A stretch of DNA of 12,049 nucleotides, from the NCBI RefSeq assembly GCF_000499385.1, contig NW_013651862.1, positions 1-12,049 on the forward strand, given 5' to 3'. Below are positions 7,199 through 12,049 of the stretch, piece after piece. The DNA comes from Eimeria necatrix. Taxonomy: Eukaryota; Apicomplexa; Conoidasida; Eucoccidiorida; Eimeriidae. The notes beneath the pieces are model-generated. The model ran no database searches. It saw nothing but the letters and a program-made list of their open reading frames with translations, and was not told the DNA's origin. Within the stretch, counting starts at the first letter, position 1; each line of letters opens with the position of its first letter. The translations under genes were made by a program, and so were the position numbers.

Positions 7199-7232
7199 TT
7201 GCTGCAGCCCCTCCCTGCTGCAGCACAGCCAA

Positions 7233-7640
7233 ATGGGGGAAGAAGGAAGGTCTCAGTCCCTCCCCTCCGCCGCAGAGCCCCAGGCCTTTCGAACTGCAGC
7301 AACACCAGAGCCCCAGCCAGTGTGGGGCCCCTCGGGGCTTTCCCCGGGGGCCCCCGGGGGGCCCCCCGCAGTTCTTTCGCCTGCGGGGGCCCCCCCCGCG
7401 GCCTCTGGGGGGCCCCCTGCAGCAGCGCTGGCAGCAGCAGCAGCAGCTGCTGCTGCTGCTGCTGCTGCTGCAGCAGGGAGCGGCGCTGCGGGGGGGGCCC
7501 TCACGGAAAGGGGGCCCCCAGAAGCCGCAGGAGAAGGGGGGCCCCCTGCTGCGGGTTTTGCTGCTGCTGCGGAAGCCCCGCAGGGCCACGGGCCCGCAGC
7601 TTCCCGTGGGGGCCCCCAAAGTGCGCTGCAGGCGCTTCTA

Positions 7641-7704
<64 letters not shown>

Positions 7705-8053
7705 TTGGGGATGCAGGGCAGTCCGGTGGGGGGAGCCGAGAGGCGGGGCCTAGCGGGTATTCGACTGCGGAGGGGAGCAGCAGCCGGGTGGAAGGGAGCA
7801 GCAGCAGCAGCAGCAGCAGCGGGATGGACGCGAGCCCGAGCCCGAGCTGGAGCAGCAGCAGCGGCAGCAGCAGCAGCAGGAGCTTCGCGCTGAGCGGCGC
7901 GGACCCCGCAGGCGCTGCTGCTGCTGCTGCTGCCGCCGGAGCGGCAGGCGCCGCAGCAGCAGCTGCTGCGCGGGGCGCGCGCGCAGCAGCAGCAGCAGCA
8001 GCGGAGGAGAGCAGCAGCGGGAGCAGCAGCGACGGCGCCGCTGCTGCTGCGCC

Positions 8054-8092
<39 letters not shown>

Positions 8093-8318
8093 CAGCAACC
8101 CCACCTTGGGGCTGCATGCATCCAGCGTTGTTGTGCCCCTCGAAAGAGCAGCAGCGCTGCTGCGCTGCAGCCAAAAAGCCCTCGCAAAAGACATTTCTGT
8201 GGTTTTGGCTTTTATTAAAAAAAAGCTGCAGCAGCAGCTGCTGGCAGCAAACTCGCCGCAGTTCCAACTCGACAGACTCGACCTCGTCGTCCAAAAAGTC
8301 AAAAACATCAAACGCAGG
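7233..8318 (+). CDS. MAEA: MAEA exon 1: low-complexity extension plus N-terminal helices
   Basis: This 1086-base exon ends at phase 0. The first part is Gly/Ala/Pro-rich and written by GGGGCCCC-type repeats. Later come about 20 Ser (7642-7702), Ala runs and 12 Gln (about 8056-8091). The conserved part is VVVPLERAAALLRCSQKALA, then VVLAFIKKKL and LDRLDLVVQKVKNIKRR, which fits human [20 protein letters not shown] and LLDGVVEKLSVLKRK. The donor is AACGCAGG|GTCCGC. Confidence 0.75.
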
Positions 8319-8327
8319 GTCCGCGCG

Positions 8328-8389
<62 letters not shown>

Positions 8390-8498
8390 CTTGTTGCTGC
8401 TGCTGTTGCTGCTGTTCTTGTTGCTGCTGCTGTTGCTGCTGTTCTTGTTGCTGCTCTTGCTGCCTCTCTTGCTGCGGCTGCTGTTGCTGCTGTTGTTC

Positions 8499-8534
<36 letters not shown>

Positions 8535-9074
8535 TTCCTGCTGTTGCTGTTGCTGCTGCTGCTGCCGTTGCTGCTGCTAGTGGCGATGCCGGTGGTGCCT
8601 GCCGCTTGGCGCCTCGCCGTGTTGCTGCTGCTTTTGCTATTGCAGTGCTGCCTCTGCCGCCGCTGCTGCTGCTGCTGCTGCTGCTGCGAGACCTCCCAGC
8701 TAAGGCCCCTGTGGCTCCGCAGCAGCAGCAAAAGGTGCCGCTGCAGCAGCAGGTCCTGTTTGTTTTCTCAGACAGAAAAAGCAGCAGCAGAAGCCACGGG
8801 AGAACTCGAGAGGTGCAGCAGAAGGCTGAAGGTTTTGGCTGAAGAGCCTGACTTGCAGGAGGCGCAGCTGCGGGTTCGCCCTAAACCCTAAACCCTAAAC
8901 CCTAAACCCTAAACCCTAAACCCTAAACCCTAACCCTAAACCCTGGTGCGTGGATTCTAGGTTTGTGCGAGGAGACACAAAACCCCCAGGAAAGCCTCAG
9001 CCTCTTGTTTTGGCTGTGGCTGCCGTGCTGGCCTTTTGCTGCATAGTTTCTTTTGCTGCGTGCCTGGCCACTCT

Positions 9075-9114
<40 letters not shown>

Positions 9115-9250
9115 GTGTCGCTGGGCCTCGCTGCTGCTGGTGGCAGCGCCGCCTGCGTCTCTATGTGTAGCCTCTGGTGGCTTCTTCTGCTGCAGCCTTC
9201 AGCAGCAGCAGCCGCTGGGCCGCTGCTGCCGCTGCTGCTGCCGCTGCTGC

Positions 9251-9283
<33 letters not shown>

Positions 9284-9956
9284 CGCCGGCTGGGGCTGCC
9301 GCTAACTGCTGCGGGTCTGTTTGCTGCAGGACTGCAGCCTTCGCACTTCGCGCTGCACATCAACTGCGCACTTTTGGAGTACTTAAGTAGAAGTGGTTTC
9401 AAGTCGACGGCTTCGAGGACTGCGCAGCTGCTGGGCCTCCAGGTGTACATACACCGCAGCCCAGGGGCCCCCAGCTAGCTGCAGACGCAGCAGCAGCTAG
9501 CTAGCCGTTGCCTCGCCACCAGCTCGCCAGCAGCTAGCTAGCCACTGGCTATCCAGCAGCTAGCTCCACGGCTAGCTAGCTGCTGCAAGCTGCTGGCTAG
9601 CTGCTGGCTAGCTGCTGGCTAGCTGCTGGCTAGCTGCTGGCTAGCTGCTGGCTAGCTGCTGGCTAGCTGCCCGCACAGGCAGCTAGCGAGCCTCCTGGGA
9701 GCAAGGGGCTCAGCTAGCTGCTGCTGAGGGCGAGGCAGCTGCGACCACTTTTGGCTAGCTAGCTGTTTAGCCGTTCCCAGCCTAGCTAGCCAGCCGCCTG
9801 CATAGCTAGCTAGCTAGCTAGCTAGCTAGCTAGCCTAGCTAGCTGGGCGCAGCTAGCTACTTGCCCAGATGCCTGGTGGCTGGCTGGCCAGCTAGCGAAG
9901 CCGCCATGCCCTCCTCACTCAACTGGCCGCTGCTGCTACTCCTGCTGCTACTACTG

Positions 9957-9999
<43 letters not shown>

Positions 10000-10133
10000 A
10001 GGACTTTTGGGACGGCGAAGTCCACGGGGAAGTTGCTGCTGTAGTCGACGCGCTGCTGAGCGACTCCACAGCAGAGGCTCTGGCCTGGATAGAGACGCAC
10101 AGCGCGAAGCTCCGAAAACTCAATGTAAAGAGA

Positions 10134-10183
<50 letters not shown>

Positions 10184-10526
10184 TGTTGCTGCTGGCTTTG
10201 TTTCTGCGGGCGCTGTTGTGGGTGGGGGTGGCGCTGCTGCAGGTTCTCCTGCTGCTGTTGGCTTTGCTGGTGCGTGTGCTGTTGCTGCTGCTGCTGCTGC
10301 AGCTGTGGCTGTGGCTGACTTTGCTTCTGCGGGACTGTTGCTGCTGCTGCTGTTGCTTCGGGCACTGTTGCTGCTGCTGCTGTTGCTTCGGGCAGTGTTG
10401 CTGCTGCTGCCGTTGGTGCTGCGGGTGCAGTTGCTGCTGCTGCTCATGCTGCTGCTAGGGCAGCTGACTTATCGATCTGCTGCTGCGTCTGAAAACTCTT
10501 CGTCGCTGGCGGTGCTGTTGTCTCTG

Positions 10527-10587
<61 letters not shown>

Positions 10588-10888
10588 AGAGTTCTTTAGA
10601 GACGGAAGTGCGCATGCAGCACGCGATAAACCTGCTGCGGAAGAAGAAGCCAAGAGAAGCCGTGAAGTATATTAAGGAGCACATCAAGCCAGGCGATTTG
10701 GGTACTTCGCTGCCCCCCCTAAACCCTAAACCCTAAACCCTAAACCCCAAACCCTAAACGCTAAACCCTCAGCTCCAGACTTTGCGGGGCTGTGCGCCTG
10801 ATAGAGAAAGGCCAGAATGAGCTGCAATGGCGGGCTGCCGGCTGGCCGCTGCACTGCCCGCTGCTGCTGCCGTTGCTGCTGCTGTTGC

Positions 10889-10939
<51 letters not shown>

Positions 10940-11044
10940 TGCAACTGCTGCTGGCATCGCGGCTGCTGGAGCTCGTCGCCTGATGAGTGTCTTTTCTGCA
11001 GGAGCGCTGCAGAGTGTGAATTGCTGCCTTTTGACCTGCGAAGC

Positions 11045-11118
<74 letters not shown>

Positions 11119-11401
11119 CGCAGAGCGCTGCCCAGACATCCGCCGGGTGCTGGCCCTCGCAGCGATGCTGGACTTCCCCCCGCCGGAGTACGAAGTAAGC
11201 AGCTGCAGCGCAGGCCCGAGTGCCGCAAACCCTAAACCCTAAACCCTAAACCCTAAACCCTAAACCCTGAACCCCAACCCTAAACCCTAAATACTGAGCG
11301 CAAAACCCTAAACCCTATACGCAAAATTGTGATCCCTGAACCCCAAACCCTAAACCCCAAACCCTAAACCCTAAACCCTAGAGGCAAACCCTCGGGGGGC
11401 G

Positions 11402-11452
<51 letters not shown>

Positions 11453-11797
11453 AGCACCTGCTGGGAGAGGAGAGGAAGCAGCAGCTAGTGCGGCTGTTCA
11501 TAACCACTAGTGCTGCTGTCTTGGGAATGACTCGAGAGCCTTTGCTGCCGCCTTTAGTGTTTTCGGGCCTTTGCGCAGTCAAGTCTGGCGCCTGCCTCGA
11601 GACTGCGGCCCCCAGGTGGGCCCCCGCCAAACCCTAAACCCTAAACCCTAAACCCTAAACCCTAAACCCTAAACCCTAAACCCTGGTCCCGCAGCGCAGC
11701 CCTAAGCCCGCGAACGCCAGCCTTTCCTTCCCCCCAGCCTAAACCCCAGTAGTCCCAAGCCGCTGCGCTGACCGGCGCAGCAGCAGCGCAGCACAGC

Positions 11798-11835
<38 letters not shown>

Positions 11836-11961
11836 GGCCCCACACTTTGTGGCTGCAGCTGCCCCGCCTGCCTGCCCGAACTCGCGGAAGTGGTCAGGGC
11901 CCTCCCAATGCCCCATCGCATGCGCAGCAACATCATTTGCTGCGTCACTGGAGAGCCCATG
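7233..11961 (+). CDS. MAEA: MAEA/FYV10/GID9 homologue, CTLH/GID E3 ubiquitin ligase subunit, 3'-partial, 8 exons seen
   Basis: The model joins 7233-8318, 8772-8873, 9338-9442, 10002-10124, 10590-10701, 11124-11194, 11455-11615 and 11835-11961. All junctions are GT..AG and phase-compatible, giving 629 residues before the window ends. Residues 1-298 are a Gly/Pro/Ala/Ser/Gln-rich extension absent from the roughly 396-residue human protein. From residue 299 the order matches the family: a helical region (VVVPLERAAALL), LisH (LLEYLSRSGFKSTASRTAQLL), CTLH (EALAWIETHSAKLRKLN, AINLLRKKKPREAVKYI), CRA (RVLALAAMLDFPPPEY, LVFSGLCAVKSGACLE) and a RING-like start (CPACLPEL, RALPMPHRM). In yeast and human this subunit pairs with the RMD5 RING partner to form the catalytic module. 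The rest of the RING should follow beyond 12049. The start is the least certain point: ATG 7824 or an upstream exon are alternatives. Confidence 0.85.
8319..8771 (+). other. MAEA intron 1, CTG/TTG arrays
   Basis: A run of about 19 CTG starts at 8331. It is followed by a 27-bp repeat marked by GTTCTTGTTG at 8387, 8414 and 8441, then mixed CTG/TTG/CTC to 8578 and another CTG run near 8662-8687. It ends TTTGTTTTCTCAG. No conserved peptide was seen. Confidence 0.75.
8772..8873 (+). CDS. MAEA: MAEA exon 2
   Basis: This 102-base exon (phase 0 in and out) encodes TEKAAAEATGELERCSRRLK and VLAEEPDLQEAQLR. It takes the place of human [21 protein letters not shown]. The donor CTGCGG|GTTCGC precedes a telomere-like array. 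Confidence 0.75.
8874..9337 (+). other. MAEA intron 2, telomere-like and CTG arrays
   Basis: It opens GTTCGCCCT and carries nine telomere-like units (8883-8944), then CTG arrays at about 9076-9113 and 9250-9281. The acceptor is either 9337 (CTGCAG, phase 0, used here) or 9329 (GCTGCAG, phase 1). The latter would need an extra small exon, possibly near 8968-9006, which I cannot confirm. Confidence 0.6.
8883..8944 (+). repeat. Telomere-like (AAACCCT)9 array in MAEA intron 2
   Basis: Seven exact AAACCCT, one AACCCT and one AAACCCT. It starts nine bases after the splice donor. Confidence 0.95.
9338..9442 (+). CDS. MAEA: MAEA exon 3 (LisH)
   Basis: This 105-base exon (phase 0 in and out) encodes PSHFALHINCALLEYLSRSG, then FKSTASRTAQLLGLQ. 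Human MAEA has [20 protein letters not shown] in the same place, a typical LisH helix pair. The donor CTCCAG|GTGTAC lies within the GGTGTACATACACC palindrome. Confidence 0.8.
9589..9665 (+). repeat. 11-bp minisatellite GCTGCTGGCTA, seven copies
   Basis: Seven exact consecutive units, each joining a CTG doublet to a GGCTA core. It lies inside the CTAG-rich part of MAEA intron 3. Confidence 0.95.
9803..9834. repeat. (TAGC)8 microsatellite
   Basis: Eight exact TAGC units. Every 4-base step regenerates the palindromes CTAG and AGCT, so the whole array is self-complementary. Further scattered GCTAGCTAGC copies flank it on both sides. Confidence 0.95.
10002..10124 (+). CDS. MAEA: MAEA exon 4 (LisH end to CTLH)
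   Basis: This 123-base exon (phase 0 in and out) encodes DFWDGEVHGEVAAVVDALLS and EALAWIETHSAKLRKLN. Human has [20 protein letters not shown] and SRLRKMKS here. The acceptor is the CAG ending a (CTG)14 run, and the donor AAT|GTAAAG is strong. Confidence 0.9.
10125..10589 (+). other. MAEA intron 4, CTG arrays and a 30-bp minisatellite
   Basis: A CTG run of about 15 units starts near 10135. A 30-bp unit (CTGTTGCTGCTGCTGCTGTT and so on, ending TTCGGGCA) recurs at 10334, 10364 and, diverged, 10394. A (CTG)20 run at about 10528-10587 ends in CTGCAG, the acceptor. Confidence 0.8.
10590..10701 (+). CDS. MAEA: MAEA exon 5 (CTLH)
   Basis: This 112-base exon (phase 0 in, phase 1 out) encodes SSLETEVRMQHAINLLRKKK and PREAVKYIKEHIKPGDL. 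Human has [20 protein letters not shown] and DAVRHARKHF. The donor is GATTTGG|GTACTT. Confidence 0.9.
10702..11123 (+). other. MAEA intron 5, telomere-like and CTG arrays
   Basis: A telomere-like array (10721-10769) begins 19 bases into the intron. Two CTG clusters follow (about 10859-10935 and 11048-11115). The acceptor is TTTGCGCAG. Minus-strand open frames across it are Ser/Ala artefacts of the arrays. Confidence 0.75.
10721..10769 (+). repeat. Telomere-like (AAACCCT)7 array in MAEA intron 5
   Basis: Seven heptamers, five exact, one AAACCCC and one AAACGCT. Confidence 0.95.
11124..11194 (+). CDS. MAEA: MAEA exon 6 (CRA)
   Basis: This 71-base exon (phase 1 in, phase 0 out) encodes RCPDIRRVLALAAMLDFPPP followed by EYE. 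It aligns with human QLDEVRQAMGMLAFPPDT. The donor GAA|GTAAGC is strong. Confidence 0.9.
11227..11379 (+). repeat. Degenerate telomere-like cluster in MAEA intron 6
   Basis: Six exact AAACCCT units (11227-11268) are followed by diverged ones to 11295, two units at 11303-11316 and five more at 11345-11379. The diverged spacer suggests an older array. A CTG run of about 17 units follows and ends in CTGCAG at 11454, the acceptor. Confidence 0.9.
11455..11615 (+). CDS. MAEA: MAEA exon 7 (CRA)
   Basis: This 161-base exon (phase 0 in, phase 2 out) encodes HLLGEERKQQLVRLFITTSA, AVLGMTREPLLPPL and VFSGLCAVKSGACLE. Human has WRMLIQQFRYDNYRLHQLG and FTLTLQAGLSAIKTPQC. The donor is GCCCCCAG|GTGGGC. Four stretches of this exon are clearly colinear with the family although no ATG-initiated open frame covers it. 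Confidence 0.85.
11629..11684 (+). repeat. Telomere-like (AAACCCT)8 array in MAEA intron 7
   Basis: Eight exact heptamers, beginning 13 bases after the exon 7 donor. Confidence 0.95.
11835..11961 (+). CDS. MAEA: MAEA exon 8 (start of RING-like domain)
   Basis: This 127-base exon (phase 2 in, phase 0 out) encodes GPTLCGCSCPACLPELAEVV, RALPMPHRMRSN and IICCVTGEPM. Human has [20 protein letters not shown] and LVCKISGDVM. The CPxC pair, the PMPH histidine and the CC pair are visible. The human Cys after that His is Arg here. The donor CATG|GTGAGT is consensus. The acceptor is the end of a CAG run, so up to 11 extra Ser could be included. Confidence 0.85.
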
Positions 11962-11964
11962 GTG

Positions 11965-12049
11965 AGTGGGGTTGTTGTTATTTGCTGCAGCAAATAGTGG
12001 TGGGGTTGCTGTTATTTGCTGCAGCAAATAATGGTGGGGTTGTTGTTAT
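11965..12049 (+). repeat. 34-bp minisatellite built on an 18-bp palindrome
   Basis: TATTTGCTGCAGCAAATA, a perfect palindrome, lies at 11979-11996 and 12013-12030, with a third copy starting at 12047. The spacer is TGGTGGGGTTG-rich. It begins four bases into MAEA intron 8 and runs off the window. Confidence 0.9.

Larger units (their letters stand above)
5284..7232 (+). other. Intergenic region between PP4R3 and MAEA
   Basis: I see no conserved peptide in this 1.9-kb stretch on either strand. It holds CAG runs (5300-5460), a 17-bp inverted repeat, a 26-bp minisatellite, GTGTACATACACC elements, a GGGGCCCC cluster, an AT-rich block, T-rich tracts (6715-6795), a (CAG)22 run and a telomere-like array. 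It must contain the 3' UTR of gene 1 and the promoter and 5' UTR of gene 2. No convincing AATAAA was found just after 5283. Confidence 0.7.
9443..10001 (+). other. MAEA intron 3, CTAG-rich repeat intron
   Basis: From 9473 to about 9895 the intron is saturated with CTAGC/GCTAG. It includes seven 11-bp units (9589-9665) and eight TAGC units (9803-9834), then an interrupted CTG array (about 9930-9999) that ends directly in CTGCAG, the acceptor. Confidence 0.8.

Noticed and set aside
7253..8731. 492-codon minus-strand open frame opposite MAEA exon 1
   Set aside because: CAG/CTG arrays lack stops on either strand. The plus strand carries the conserved MAEA peptide; the minus translation is Asn/Ser/Leu/Ala repeat.
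8950..9390. Possible extra MAEA exon near 8968-9006 within a plus-strand open frame
   Set aside because: No convincing family match, and the direct 8873/9338 junction is already in phase. Kept only as an alternative.
9589..9834. CRISPR-like array
   Set aside because: The units are contiguous with no unique spacers, and the sequence is eukaryotic with spliced genes.
3407..11684. A true telomere or chromosome end
   Set aside because: The arrays are short, in both orientations, and sit within introns of two colinear genes; interspersed telomere-like repeats are known in Eimeria.

Overview
The window looks like nuclear DNA of a coccidian apicomplexan, most likely an Eimeria species. Three features suggest this: very dense CAG/CTG trinucleotide arrays in exons and introns, proteins full of single-residue runs of Gln, Ser and Ala, and many interspersed telomere-like AAACCCT heptamers far from any chromosome end. 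The species cannot be read from the sequence. No bacterial operon, CRISPR array, mobile element, tRNA or rRNA was seen.

Two spliced protein genes lie head to tail on the + strand. Most long open frames are artefacts of stop-free CAG/CTG arrays, so I rebuilt the genes by hand from conserved peptide islands, GT/AG borders and codon phase. Every junction in both models is phase-compatible. I compared them with human families from memory; no search was run.

Gene 1 (about 1-5283, 11 exons, 5' end outside the window) encodes the C-terminal 751 residues of a PP4R3/SMEK/SMK-1 homologue, a regulatory subunit of protein phosphatase 4. The conserved helical-repeat SMK-1 region occupies exons 1-6. An acidic motif, a low-complexity Ser/Ala/Gln tail and a basic KRRR end follow.

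The intergenic region (5284-7232) holds a 26-bp minisatellite, a dense GGGGCCCC palindrome cluster (5818-6016), an AT-rich stretch with two TATAAAA-containing 13-mers (6554-6590), a (CAG)22 array and a telomere-like array.

Gene 2 (7233 to beyond 12049, at least 8 exons) encodes a MAEA/FYV10/GID9 homologue, a subunit of the CTLH/GID E3 ubiquitin ligase. It has a roughly 300-residue low-complexity N-terminal extension, a coiled-coil-like region, LisH, CTLH, CRA and the first half of a degenerate RING. The last exon or exons are outside the window.

I see no evidence that the two genes act in one pathway. Both encode conserved regulatory subunits of large complexes, one reversing phosphorylation and one attaching ubiquitin. 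I found no wholly new molecular system. The most interesting signals concern repeats and splicing: CTG polarity in introns versus CAG in exons, telomere-like repeats confined to non-coding sequence and forming almost whole introns, complementary arrays around two small exons, a (CAG)n run that forms a multiple-choice splice acceptor, and recurrent short palindromes.
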